Source: Chryseobacterium sp. FH2 (GTDB taxonomy: Bacteria; Bacteroidota; Bacteroidia; Flavobacteriales; Weeksellaceae). From it: a DNA stretch of 64,000 nucleotides. The position numbers and the translations under genes are program-made. The DNA is taken from NCBI RefSeq assembly GCF_001045455.1, contig NZ_LFNE01000002.1:186001-250000 (forward strand), read 5' to 3'. Each line of letters opens with the position of its first letter. Within the stretch, counting starts at the first letter, position 1. This document shows positions 44,809 to 53,024 of this stretch, piece after piece. The notes under the pieces are model-generated. The model was not told the origin of the DNA. It ran no database searches and saw only the letters and a program-made list of their open reading frames with translations.

Positions 44809-45498
44809 ATGAAATTTACTAAAACATATATCGGAGCACTATTCTTATCATCAGCACTTTTACTTACGAGTTGTGAGGCTGTTCAAAATTCAAATCACCA
44901 GCAAAGAGGTACAGCAGTAGGCGCCGCATCAGGGGCAGTTATTGGGGGGATCTTAGGAAATAACGTTGGAAATGGAAAGAATTCTGCTTTAGGAGCAGTA
45001 CTGGGAGGGATTATCGGCGGTGTTGCCGGTAACGTTATCGGTAACAAAATGGACAAACAGGCTAAAGAAATTAAAGAAACTTTACCTGGAGCCCAAGTAG
45101 AAAGAGTAGGAGATGGTATTAAGATTACCTTAAACGAAAGCATTGTGAACTTTGCTTTTGACTCTTCAAATCTTACTTCTCCTGCCCAGGCAAACCTTGA
45201 TAAACTGGCTAAAGTTCTTGCTGACAATCCGGATACGGATATTAATATCTATGGTCATACGGATAGTAAAGGCTCAGACTCTTATAATCTGTCGCTTTCT
45301 CAGAGAAGAGCAGACGCTGTAAAGGCGTATTTGTCTGGAAAAGGAATTGCATCTAGCAGAATGATTACAAAAGGAGAAGGCGAGAGTATGCCAATCGCTA
45401 CAAACGATACTGATGAAGGCAGAGCTAAAAACAGAAGAGTAGAATTTGCCATTACGGCAAACGAAAAAATGATTAATGAAGCTCAGCAAGGGCAATAA
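44809..45498 (+). CDS. OmpA-family lipoprotein with glycine-zipper region
   Basis: 229 residues. Lipobox TSC at Cys22. A glycine-zipper segment (about 38-85; AVIGGILGNNVGNG, LGGIIGGVAGNVIG) is followed by an OmpA peptidoglycan-binding domain (about 105-220) with IYGHTDSKGSDSYNLSLSQRRADAV near 147 and GRAKNRRVEF near 204. It tethers the outer membrane to the wall. This YiaD-like architecture is common. Confidence 0.9.
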   Translation: MKFTKTYIGALFLSSALLLTSCEAVQNSNHQQRGTAVGAASGAVIGGILGNNVGNGKNSALGAVLGGIIGGVAGNVIGNKMDKQAKEIKETLPGAQVERVGDGIKITLNESIVNFAFDSSNLTSPAQANLDKLAKVLADNPDTDINIYGHTDSKGSDSYNLSLSQRRADAVKAYLSGKGIASSRMITKGEGESMPIATNDTDEGRAKNRRVEFAITANEKMINEAQQGQ

Positions 45499-45528
45499 TT
45501 AATTTAATATATAAATATTTTCGTAAAG

Positions 45529-45552
45529 AACCGCCCAGGCGGTTTTTTTTGT
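45529..45552 (+). terminator. intrinsic terminator after the OmpA gene
   Basis: AACCGCC pairs with GGCGGTT around CA, followed by eight or more Ts. Confidence 0.75.
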
Positions 45553-45579
45553 ATTTTTATACAATAATTTTGAATTTAC

Positions 45580-45587
45580 TACTTTTG
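45580..45587 (+). promoter_or_regulatory. promoter -7 element of the UbiA-DprE-like operon
   Basis: TACTTTTG followed by CATTTG, 18 bases before the ATG of the UbiA-family gene. Confidence 0.6.
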
Positions 45588-45604
45588 CATTTGAATTCAC
45601 ATAA

Positions 45605-46492
45605 ATGAAAAAATATTTCAAGCTGCTTCGTGTAGAGCAATGGGTGAAAAACCTATTTGTATTTGTTCCTCTATTCTTTTCAGGCAGTATCAAAAACATA
45701 GATCTACTCAGTAAAAGTATTTTTGCTTTTATTATATTTTCTTTGGCTGCCAGCGTTGTTTATATTTTAAATGATTATAACGACATTGAAGAAGATAGAA
45801 AACATCCGGAAAAGAGAAGAAGGCCACTTGCAAGCGGGGTAATTTCAAAATCAAAGGCGGTAGGAGTTCTCATATCAATAATTATCATTGATATTGCTTT
45901 GGTATTTATTGCTCACATGTGTTTTAATCAGAACCTTTGGAAGTTTGCAACCATTATTGCTACTTATTTTGTGATGAATTTAGCCTATACTTTCAAACTA
46001 AAACATGTTCCGATTATTGATATTTGTATAATAGCAATTGGTTTTGTGCTAAGAGTTTTAGCCGGAGGTTATATTACAGGCATCAATATTTCTCAATGGG
46101 CAATTTTATTGACTTTCGTTCTGGCTTTGGTTTTAGCAATTGGAAAGAGAAGAGGGGAACTTATTAATGCTCAGGTTTCTGGGAAAACAAGAAAAGCTTT
46201 AGATGGGTATAACGTTCAGTTTGCAGATATTGCTTTGTCAATTTCGGTGACTTTGGCAATTGTTTGTTATTTAATGTTTACCTTATCACCGGAAGTTCAG
46301 GCGAGATTTCATGAAAGGGTTTTCTATACCGTTATTTTTGTGGTATTTGCTTTTTTAAGATATTTACAGCAGACTTTAGTGTACAACAGAACAGAATCGC
46401 CAACCAAAATTGTTTACAGAGACAGGTATATCCAGATTACCTTACTTTTATGGGTTGCTGCATTTTTAATCCAAATCTATTTTAAAAAATGA
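45605..46492 (+). CDS. UbiA-family decaprenyl-phosphate phosphoribosyltransferase
   Basis: 295 residues, eight or nine membrane helices. The first motif NDYNDIEEDRKHPEKRRRPLASG near residue 56 is the DPPR-synthase version (NDxxDxxxDxxHPxKxxRP). The N-terminal LLRVEQWVKNLFVF is also typical. It puts phosphoribose on polyprenyl phosphate. The next three genes are homologues of the following pathway steps: FAD oxidase, reductase and a phosphatase. The 3' end overlaps the oxidase by 4 bases. Confidence 0.87.
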   Translation: MKKYFKLLRVEQWVKNLFVFVPLFFSGSIKNIDLLSKSIFAFIIFSLAASVVYILNDYNDIEEDRKHPEKRRRPLASGVISKSKAVGVLISIIIIDIALVFIAHMCFNQNLWKFATIIATYFVMNLAYTFKLKHVPIIDICIIAIGFVLRVLAGGYITGINISQWAILLTFVLALVLAIGKRRGELINAQVSGKTRKALDGYNVQFADIALSISVTLAIVCYLMFTLSPEVQARFHERVFYTVIFVVFAFLRYLQQTLVYNRTESPTKIVYRDRYIQITLLLWVAAFLIQIYFKK

Positions 46493-47805
46493 AGCCGAAT
46501 TTTATACAAAAAGTTACAAACTGGGGCAATTTTCCCATAGTGGAAAAAGAAATGAAGTCTGAAGACAGTTTCAAAAAAATAAAAGAATTTGTTTTAAATC
46601 ATAATGAAGTTATCGCAAGGGGAAATGGCAGATGTTACGGAGATGCCTCATTGGGCGAACATATATTTTCAACTAAGAGATTAAATAAATTCATCAGTTT
46701 TGATCGGTTAAACGGAGTTATTGAATGTGAATCAGGTGTTCTGCTTTCAGATGTTTTGGAGGTTTCAGTTCCTCAGGGATATTTTTTATATGTGACCCCG
46801 GGTACGAAGTATATTTCGGTTGGGGGAGCAATTGCTTCAGATGTCCATGGTAAAAACCATCATGCTGAAGGCTGTTTTTCTGAATACGTGATTGATTTTA
46901 AATTAATGATCGAAAACGGTGAGATTATTACCTGCTCAAGAGAGGAAAACTCAGATAGGTTTTGGGCCAGTATCGGGGGGATGGGGCTTACGGGAATCAT
47001 TCTTTCAGCAAAATTTAAGCTTAAAAATATAGAATCTGCATATATTCGTCAGGAGAGCATTAAAGCTGAAAATCTTGATGAGATTTTCAGATTATTTGAC
47101 GAAAGTGAAAGCTGGACTTATACTGTTGCATGGATTGACTGTCTTCAAAAGGGGAAAGATATCGGGCGAAGTATTCTGATGAGGGGAGAACATGCCTTCC
47201 AACATGAATTACCTCAAACATTGGCACAAAAACCTTTAAGATTAAAGAAAAAACCACAGCCTACAATTCCTTTTTACTTTCCGGGATTTGTTTTAAATTC
47301 GCTTACTGTTAAGATTTTTAATTTTTTGTATTATAAAAAACAGTCTAAAAAAGAAGTCAAAAATTTTATCGATTACGAAACTTTTTTCTATCCTTTGGAT
47401 GTTATCAATGAATGGAACAAAATCTATGGAAAATCAGGATTTATTCAATATCAGATGGTAATCCCCAAAGAAACAGGAAAGGAAGGAATGAAAAAAATTC
47501 TTGAAACCATTGCAAACAGTGGAAATGGCTCTTTCTTGGCGGTTTTAAAATTATTTGGAAAAAATAATCCGGAAGCTTATAACTCGTTTCCGATTGAAGG
47601 ATATACTTTGGCACTTGATTTTAAAGTAAATTCAAAACTGAAAAAACTGGTTGAGAAATTAGATAATATTGTCCAGGAATTTGGTGGCAGAATTTACCTC
47701 ACGAAAGACAGCATGAGTAAATCTTCTTTGACGAATTATCTTAAGAATATTCAAAATCCGAAATTTGTGTCTATGCAGCACAAAAGAATCATAAATAATA
47801 ACTAG
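46489..47805 (+). CDS. DprE1-like FAD-dependent oxidase
   Basis: 438 residues. FAD_binding_4 domain at about 15-180 with ARGNGRCYGDASLGE near 43 and ISVGGAIASDVHGKNHH near 106. The C-terminal substrate domain has LKLFGKNNPEAYNSFPIEGYTLALDF near 352 and IYLTKDSMSK near 405. With the next gene it would epimerise polyprenyl-phospho-ribose to arabinose through a 2-keto sugar. At the position of mycobacterial DprE1 Cys387 (GWNICVDF) it reads GYTLALDF, so alanine, while the active Lys of the TKDS block is kept. Confidence 0.85.
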   Translation: MKPNFIQKVTNWGNFPIVEKEMKSEDSFKKIKEFVLNHNEVIARGNGRCYGDASLGEHIFSTKRLNKFISFDRLNGVIECESGVLLSDVLEVSVPQGYFLYVTPGTKYISVGGAIASDVHGKNHHAEGCFSEYVIDFKLMIENGEIITCSREENSDRFWASIGGMGLTGIILSAKFKLKNIESAYIRQESIKAENLDEIFRLFDESESWTYTVAWIDCLQKGKDIGRSILMRGEHAFQHELPQTLAQKPLRLKKKPQPTIPFYFPGFVLNSLTVKIFNFLYYKKQSKKEVKNFIDYETFFYPLDVINEWNKIYGKSGFIQYQMVIPKETGKEGMKKILETIANSGNGSFLAVLKLFGKNNPEAYNSFPIEGYTLALDFKVNSKLKKLVEKLDNIVQEFGGRIYLTKDSMSKSSLTNYLKNIQNPKFVSMQHKRIINNN

Positions 47806-47810
47806 AGGAA

Positions 47811-48536
47811 ATGATCGTTTTAGGAAGTACATCTGAAGTGGCACAGGCTTTTGTAGAAAAAGCTTTGCAGGAAGGAGAAAAATTTGAAAGAATCTATCTT
47901 TTTACCTCTAATAAAGAGACTGCTGAAAGGTTTGCAAGACATATTGATGTGAAATTTCTTCAGCAGTCTCAGGTTATTGAGCTCGATTTGATGAAAGAAA
48001 TTGATTACAATAATTTTGAAAATATCAATTCAAATCTGTTATTTTGTGCAACAGGATATTTGGGTGATGGGACAGAAGAAGGCTTGTATGACAATAAAAA
48101 TACAGAAAAGATAATTGATATTAATTATTCAAAACTGGTTCCTGTGATGAATTATTTTGCCCAAAAATTTGAAAGCAGAAGATCGGGGACAATTATCGGG
48201 TTGTCATCGGTAGCAGGAGACAGAGGAAGGCAGAGTAATTTTATTTACGGTAGTGCAAAAGCAGCTTTTACGGCTTACTTGAGTGGTTTAAGAAATTACC
48301 TTTTCGACAAAAAAGTTCATGTTCTTACCATAAAACCGGGATTTATGGCAACCAAAATGACGGAAGGGCTGCCTTTGAATCCGAAATTGACAGCTTCACC
48401 AAAGCAGGCAGCAGCGTGTATTTTCAAAGCATACAAAAAACAAAAGAACGTAGCATATGTTTTGCCGGTTTGGGCTGTTATAATGATGATTATAAGGAAT
48501 ATTCCTGAATTTATATTTAAAAAATTAAAGCTTTAG
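47811..48536 (+). CDS. DprE2-like short-chain dehydrogenase
   Basis: 241 residues. A short-chain dehydrogenase/reductase with the nucleotide loop IVLGSTSEVAQAF at the very N-terminus, serine in GLSSVAGDRGR near 127 and the catalytic YGSAK near 144. As DprE2 does, it would reduce the 2-keto intermediate made by the preceding oxidase, 5 bases upstream. The hydrophobic C-terminal tail (about 217-241) matches the DprE2 type. Confidence 0.85.
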   Translation: MIVLGSTSEVAQAFVEKALQEGEKFERIYLFTSNKETAERFARHIDVKFLQQSQVIELDLMKEIDYNNFENINSNLLFCATGYLGDGTEEGLYDNKNTEKIIDINYSKLVPVMNYFAQKFESRRSGTIIGLSSVAGDRGRQSNFIYGSAKAAFTAYLSGLRNYLFDKKVHVLTIKPGFMATKMTEGLPLNPKLTASPKQAAACIFKAYKKQKNVAYVLPVWAVIMMIIRNIPEFIFKKLKL

Positions 48537-48543
48537 TATACTA

Positions 48544-49131
48544 ATGAAAAAATTGTATTGTTTCGATTTTGATGGCACTATTACTTATAAAGATACAATG
48601 TTTATGTATCTGAAGTTTTATGATTCCACGAAGTTTCACATACAGTTTTTAAAACATGTTCCGCTTTTCATATTACTGAAATTAAAGCTTGCTGAAACCG
48701 AAAAGGTAAAGAAAAGTTTTATTGGCTCTATTTTAAAAGGACAGACACAAGAAAAAATCGAAAAAAAATCTCAACAGTTTTTTGAAGAACATTATCCTCA
48801 GATTGTAAGAGAGAACGCATTAGATTTTATTAATAATATTGATAGAAATAATACACAAAGCCTGCTTGTAACGGCCTCACTGGATATTTGGGCTAAACCT
48901 TTTGCCGATGCATTGAAAATGCAGTTGGTTTCTACGAAAGCAGAGTTTAAAAATGGTATTTTTACAGGAAATTTTATTGGAAAAAATTGCAATGGTAAGG
49001 AAAAATTACTTCGTATAAAAGCAGAAATAAACGGCTCTAAGTATGATAAAATCATTGCTTTCGGAGATACTTCCGGAGATAAAGATATGCTTGGTTGGGC
49101 AAATGAAGGTCATTATCAATTTTTTCATTAA
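48544..49131 (+). CDS. HAD-IB family phosphatase
   Basis: 195 residues. HAD motif I FDFDGTITYKDT at residues 6-17, motif II LVTAS near 108 and motif III/IV GDTSGDKDML near 177. The position, 7 bases after the DprE2-like gene, suggests it removes the 5-phosphate from polyprenyl-phosphoribose, the job done by a PAP2 enzyme in mycobacteria. That substitution is inference; a general SerB-like or phosphatidylglycerophosphatase-like role is the alternative. Confidence 0.8.
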   Translation: MKKLYCFDFDGTITYKDTMFMYLKFYDSTKFHIQFLKHVPLFILLKLKLAETEKVKKSFIGSILKGQTQEKIEKKSQQFFEEHYPQIVRENALDFINNIDRNNTQSLLVTASLDIWAKPFADALKMQLVSTKAEFKNGIFTGNFIGKNCNGKEKLLRIKAEINGSKYDKIIAFGDTSGDKDMLGWANEGHYQFFH

Positions 49132-49154
49132 TTTTGGAATAGTAAAAATGTAAA

Positions 49155-49619
49155 ATGAAAAGACTGCTTATATTGTGCTCTGCCATTATTATGAGTTGCA
49201 CAAGCGCGCCATCTCAAAAATCATCTGAAATGCAGACAAAAACAGAAATAATTGCTACTGAATCACAAGGTGGAGCAGATCAGGCTGGTTTTACCATCAT
49301 TAAAAATGAGCAGGATTTCCAGAAAGCGTTGAAAGGAAACTCCCTTGTAGAGTTTGGAGCTGAAGCCCCGGCTACAGAAACTCCTAAATTTCCAAAGGAT
49401 AAAAAAGTTGTTTTATACAATTTGGGAATGTTCAGGTCTGGTGATCACAAAATTACTGAAATTAAGAGCATTTCTGTAAAAGATAATGTTTTGTATGTTG
49501 AGGTTCCTTATGTGGAACATGGCGGGATGGAAATACAGATGATTTCAAACCCTTATATAATTTTTACAGTTCCCTCAAATTACAATTTCACCTCTGTAGA
49601 ATTAAAATCTTCAAACTAA
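49155..49619 (+). CDS. PrcB-like lipoprotein
   Basis: 154 residues. Lipobox MSC at Cys15. The region AGFTIIKNEQDFQKAL and then KDKKVVLYNLGMFRSGDHKITEI resembles the PrcB_C domain, a small beta fold found in protease-complex subunits of Bacteroidota and spirochetes. The similarity is by motif only. Two bases separate it from the cysteine desulfurase gene. Confidence 0.6.
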   Translation: MKRLLILCSAIIMSCTSAPSQKSSEMQTKTEIIATESQGGADQAGFTIIKNEQDFQKALKGNSLVEFGAEAPATETPKFPKDKKVVLYNLGMFRSGDHKITEIKSISVKDNVLYVEVPYVEHGGMEIQMISNPYIIFTVPSNYNFTSVELKSSN

Positions 49620-49621
49620 AA

Positions 49622-50797
49622 ATGAATAAAATATATTTAGATAACGCTGCAACTACGCCTCTTTCTGAAGAAGTTATCGATGCAATGGTTGGTACCATGA
49701 AGATGAGCTTCGGGAACCCTTCTTCCACGCACAGTTTTGGGCAGGAAGCAAAGATTCTTATCGAAAACGTAAGAAGGCAGGTTGCCGATTATCTTCATGT
49801 GACTCCTGCAGAAATTATTTTTACGTCTTGCGGTACAGAGTCAAACAACATGATTATCAAATCCAGCGTTGAACATCTTGGAGTAGAAAGAATCATCAGT
49901 TCTCCTATGGAACACAAATGTGTTTCTGAAAGCATTTTGGATATGAAAACCAGGAAAGGAGTAGAAGTAAACTATATCCGTCCGAACGAAAAAGGAGATA
50001 TTGATCTTGATAAATTAGAAGAACTTTTAAAGGCTTCAGATAAAAAGACGTTGGTAAGCTTAATGCACGCCAATAATGAGATTGGAAATATTGCAGACAT
50101 TAAAAAAATTGCAGAATTATGTAAAGCCAACAATGCTCTTTTCCATTCTGATACGGTGCAGACAATGGCTCATATGAACTTGGATTTCTCTGATATTCAG
50201 GTTGATTTTGCATCTTGCAGCGCCCATAAATTCCACGGGCCAAAAGGTGTTGGTTTTGCTTTTATTAGAAAATCCAGCGGCTTGAAAGGAATTATCACGG
50301 GAGGACCTCAGGAAAGAAGTTTAAGAGCAGGGACTGAAAACGTTGCGGGAATTGTAGGCTTAGGAAAAGCATTAGAAATTTCTCTTAATAATATGGAAGC
50401 CTATACAAACCACATGCAGGAAATTAAAGATTATACGGCAGAAAGGCTTTTAGCAGAGATTCCGGGGATTAAGTTCAATGGAAGAAGCGCAGAGAGGGGA
50501 AATAGTCTTTACACGGTTTTAAGCGCTCTATTGCCTTATAAAAATCCTTTGATTGGTCTTCAGCTAGACATGAAAGGTATTGCAATTTCTCAAGGAAGTG
50601 CGTGTTCTTCGGGGGCATCTAAACCTTCGATGGTTATGATGATGGTTTTATCCGAAGATGAAATGGACCATTGTACACCATTACGTATCTCATTTAGCCA
50701 TTTGACCACCAGGGCTGAAATTGATGTTTTCGTTAATGCCCTGAAAGAAATTTCTAAAGATTTCGTTATAGAAAATACAAATGTTGAGCATAGATAA
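49622..50797 (+). CDS. cysteine desulfurase
   Basis: 391 residues. PLP enzyme of the NifS/IscS group. YLDNAATTPLSEEV at the start, SFGNPSSTHSFG near 30, the PLP lysine in SCSAHKFHGPKG near 202 and the active cysteine loop SQGSACSSGASKPS near 325. It releases sulfur from cysteine for Fe-S clusters and tRNA thiolation. No IscU or SUF scaffold is adjacent, so the partner is unknown. Confidence 0.92.
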   Translation: MNKIYLDNAATTPLSEEVIDAMVGTMKMSFGNPSSTHSFGQEAKILIENVRRQVADYLHVTPAEIIFTSCGTESNNMIIKSSVEHLGVERIISSPMEHKCVSESILDMKTRKGVEVNYIRPNEKGDIDLDKLEELLKASDKKTLVSLMHANNEIGNIADIKKIAELCKANNALFHSDTVQTMAHMNLDFSDIQVDFASCSAHKFHGPKGVGFAFIRKSSGLKGIITGGPQERSLRAGTENVAGIVGLGKALEISLNNMEAYTNHMQEIKDYTAERLLAEIPGIKFNGRSAERGNSLYTVLSALLPYKNPLIGLQLDMKGIAISQGSACSSGASKPSMVMMMVLSEDEMDHCTPLRISFSHLTTRAEIDVFVNALKEISKDFVIENTNVEHR

Positions 50798-50816
50798 CTC
50801 TATTGCTCAAAAAGTG

Positions 50817-50824
50817 TAATTTTG
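50817..50824 (+). promoter_or_regulatory. promoter -7 element of trxA
   Basis: TAATTTTG, about 60 bases before the thioredoxin start. No good -33 TTG at normal distance. Confidence 0.45.
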
Positions 50825-50883
50825 AACATTCAATTAAGGATTAAGAATAAAAATATAATATTAATTTAAATAAAAGAAACAAA

Positions 50884-51201
50884 ATGGCTTTAGAAATTAC
50901 AGATAGCTCATTTCAGGAAACGGTTTTAAAATCAGATAAGCCGGTATTAGTAGATTTTTGGGCAGTATGGTGTGGACCTTGCAGAACGCTGGGACCAATC
51001 ATCGAAGATGTGGCAACAGATTTTGAAGGAAAAGCTGTAGTAGGAAAAGTAGATGTAGACAACAATCAGGAAATTTCTATGCAGTATGGTATCAGAAATA
51101 TTCCTACAGTTTTGATTTTCAAGAATGGAGAAGTTGTTGATAAAATTGTTGGAGTAGCTCCAAAAGAAGTGATCGCTGAAAAATTAAGCGCACACTTATA
51201 A
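50884..51201 (+). CDS. trxA: thioredoxin
   Basis: 105 residues, typical length. The redox motif WAVWCGPCR is at about residues 27-35, the cis-proline in RNIPTVLIF near 72 and a final helix. It reduces protein disulfides in the cytosol with thioredoxin reductase. It has its own promoter and terminator. Confidence 0.95.
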   Translation: MALEITDSSFQETVLKSDKPVLVDFWAVWCGPCRTLGPIIEDVATDFEGKAVVGKVDVDNNQEISMQYGIRNIPTVLIFKNGEVVDKIVGVAPKEVIAEKLSAHL

Positions 51202-51224
51202 AAATAATAATTTTGATAATGAAT

Positions 51225-51254
51225 GCCTTCCGCTTTTTGGAGGGCTTTTTTTTA
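51225..51254 (+). terminator. intrinsic terminator after trxA
   Basis: GCCTTCC pairs with GGAGGGC (one G-T pair), followed by a nine-T run. Confidence 0.8.
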
Positions 51255-51263
51255 CAAAATAAT

Positions 51264-51293
51264 TTGCACGTCTCGAAAAAAGTTGTACTTTTG
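51264..51293 (+). promoter_or_regulatory. promoter of the tRNA-Asp array
   Basis: TTG at 51264-51266 and TACTTTTG at 51286-51293 are 19 bases apart. The first tRNA begins 43 bases downstream. Confidence 0.75.
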
Positions 51294-51336
51294 CAATCAC
51301 AAAAAAGAAACGACGTTCTTTATACAAAACAAATTA

Positions 51337-51410
51337 GATCCGGTAGTTCAGCTGGTTAGAATGCCGCCCTGTCACGGCGGAGGTCGCGGGTTCGAGTCCC
51401 GTCCGGATCG
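51337..51410 (+). tRNA. tRNA-Asp(GTC), copy 1
   Basis: 74 bases. Acceptor GATCCGG pairs with CCGGATC; the anticodon loop CTGTCAC gives GTC; the T-arm is CGGGTTCGAGTCCCG. The 3' CCA is not encoded (GCA follows). First of four identical genes. Confidence 0.97.
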
Positions 51411-51446
51411 CAGAAAGTTTATCAATTTACTTTTAAAACAAAATTA

Positions 51447-51520
51447 GATCCGGTAGTTCAGCTGGTTAGAATGCCGCCCTGTCACGGCGGAGGTCGCGGG
51501 TTCGAGTCCCGTCCGGATCG
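51447..51520 (+). tRNA. tRNA-Asp(GTC), copy 2
   Basis: Identical to copy 1 over all 74 bases. The 36-base spacer, rich in A and T, resembles the other spacers. Confidence 0.97.
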
Positions 51521-51554
51521 CAGAAGTTTTTTCAATTTCTTTTAAAAAAAAATT

Positions 51555-51628
51555 GATCCGGTAGTTCAGCTGGTTAGAATGCCGCCCTGTCACGGCGGAG
51601 GTCGCGGGTTCGAGTCCCGTCCGGATCG
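51555..51628 (+). tRNA. tRNA-Asp(GTC), copy 3
   Basis: Identical to copies 1 and 2. The spacer before it is 34 bases. Confidence 0.97.
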
Positions 51629-51660
51629 CAGAAAGTTTATCAATTTACTTTAAAAAAATT

Positions 51661-51734
51661 GATCCGGTAGTTCAGCTGGTTAGAATGCCGCCCTGTCACG
51701 GCGGAGGTCGCGGGTTCGAGTCCCGTCCGGATCG
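51661..51734 (+). tRNA. tRNA-Asp(GTC), copy 4
   Basis: Identical to the others; spacer 32 bases. The array ends here, before a strong terminator. Confidence 0.97.
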
Positions 51735-51759
51735 CAAGCAAAAATGCAAATTATTACAA

Positions 51760-51798
51760 AATCCTTTAAATCTTATGATTTGGAGGATTTTTTGTTTT
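51760..51798 (+). terminator. intrinsic terminator of the tRNA array
   Basis: AATCCTTTAAATC (51760-51772) pairs with GATTTGGAGGATT (51777-51789, two G-T pairs) around TTAT, then a T-rich tail. Confidence 0.8.
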
Positions 51799-51835
51799 TG
51801 TTGTGTTTCAAATCAAAAATATAAGGGGGCCAATT

Positions 51836-52631
51836 ATGGGAACAAAAAATACTTACTCAAACCTTACACAGCAGCCTAAAGAAGAATTAAAATCAGTTCG
51901 TAAAGCATTAAAGGAAGAGTATATAAAGCTACATCGGAAAAAGATGTTAAAAAGCATTAAAAGACCCTCTTAATCATTATATGAAGATAACTAATAATGG
52001 TATTTTGCAGTATGATGTTCTGCCGCAAATTGATGAAGCTGGAATGTTTCTGTTGGATAGCTTTACAGGAAGACAAAGTGAATTTAGATGGAATAGTGCC
52101 ACTGCTTTTAGTTATATTTCAAAGTAGGCTCGTTAGGTGTCATTTTTCATTTTTAGCTTTAGAATCTTTTATGAATCAATGTTTACCCGATTTTGCAAAA
52201 GTGGAATTTGAAGGAAAAAGATTGATAAAAATACTATTCAACGCAGGCTTTCATTAGTTCCTGCTGTTACTTCCAACAATTTTATTGAAGATCATCCAAG
52301 GAAAGCCAAAGTAATTATCAATATTAAAAAGTTGCGTGATGATTTGGTTCATCTTAAAGAAAATAGAATTGTCGGATTTGTAGCTTATGAAGAAGTCAAT
52401 AATAAAATCCTGAATCTTGATTTAAGGAAAATTGTAAACACAGTGAAATTTTACGTCAATTATCATACACCGAAAACAATTCAAAATTATAAACAAACTA
52501 GAAATACAGGCAAAGCCAGAGTTATCAAACAGGAATTTGGTGAAGATGAAAACGGTAAGTTCGTTAAACAATATTTTGAAGAAGAAGTAGAAGAATTTAT
52601 GGCAACAAAATTCAGTAATGATGTAAAATAA
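51836..52631 (+). pseudogene. frameshifted gene with a HEPN-like RDxxxH motif
   Basis: Frames open in turn, each cut by a shift: MGTKNTYSNLTQQPKEELKS from 51836; ALKDPLNHYMKI to DEAGMFLLDSFTGR to SEFRWNSATAFSYISK ending near 52126; ALESFMNQCLPDFAK in the next; and KKLRDDLVHLKENRIVGF to EEFMATKFSNDVK ending at 52631. Together they read like one protein of about 260 residues. The ALESFMNQ and RDDLVH parts resemble HEPN-type helical proteins. It lies right behind the tRNA array, a usual insertion spot. Non-functional as it stands. Confidence 0.6.
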
Positions 52632-52634
52632 TAT

Positions 52635-52883
52635 TTTGACCATTGCCTTTTCCAAGCGAATAACATAATCGAAATTATGGTCAAACTGCTAAGGCAAAAC
52701 CATTGTCTTCTGCTTCGTTACTAGCAAACCAACATCGTCTTTCCATAATGTGATTGCGTTATATTACTTAGCATTGGAAAAATGTAGTATTCCCGAAAGG
52801 GTGGGAGATTAAAAAAAATAGTTTGGAAGGAGAAGCTCTTTTGCAAGCCAGCGTTGGCTTTAGGCTTACAAATGTGCTTTTCC
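52635..52883. other. structured intergenic region with nested inverted repeats
   Basis: TTTGACCAT (52635-52643) pairs with ATGGTCAAA (52677-52685) and encloses CATAAT-CGAA-ATTATG (52664-52679). A second imperfect palindrome spans 52829-52883: GGAGAAGC with GCTTTTCC, and TTGCAAGCC with GGCTTACAA, around AAGCCA-GCGT-TGGCTT. No open frame fits. Could be an RNA or a REP-type element. Confidence 0.4.
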
Positions 52884-52920
52884 AGTAGCGTGGGGATTGG
52901 TAAGTAATTCATTATTCATT

Positions 52921-52948
52921 TTGTTATTTAAAATTTTTTTTATATTTG
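52921..52948 (+). promoter_or_regulatory. promoter of the DUF4280/effector operon
   Basis: TTG (52921-52923) and TATATTTG (52941-52948) are 17 bases apart. The DUF4280 start lies 77 bases downstream. Confidence 0.65.
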
Positions 52949-53024
52949 AATGAGTATATTTTCCATATTTGGTTTTGTTAAAAATTAAGATATACAGAAA
53001 TTTTAAGAAAACACAAAACTATAA

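Noticed and set aside
44895..45227. 110-codon minus-strand frame opposite the OmpA gene
   Set aside because: Codon-bias shadow of the glycine-zipper region; the plus-strand OmpA domain is unambiguous.
51358..51879. Open frames containing MPPCHGGGRGFESRPD
   Set aside because: They are translations of the tRNA-Asp genes and their spacers; the tRNA assignment explains the sequence fully.
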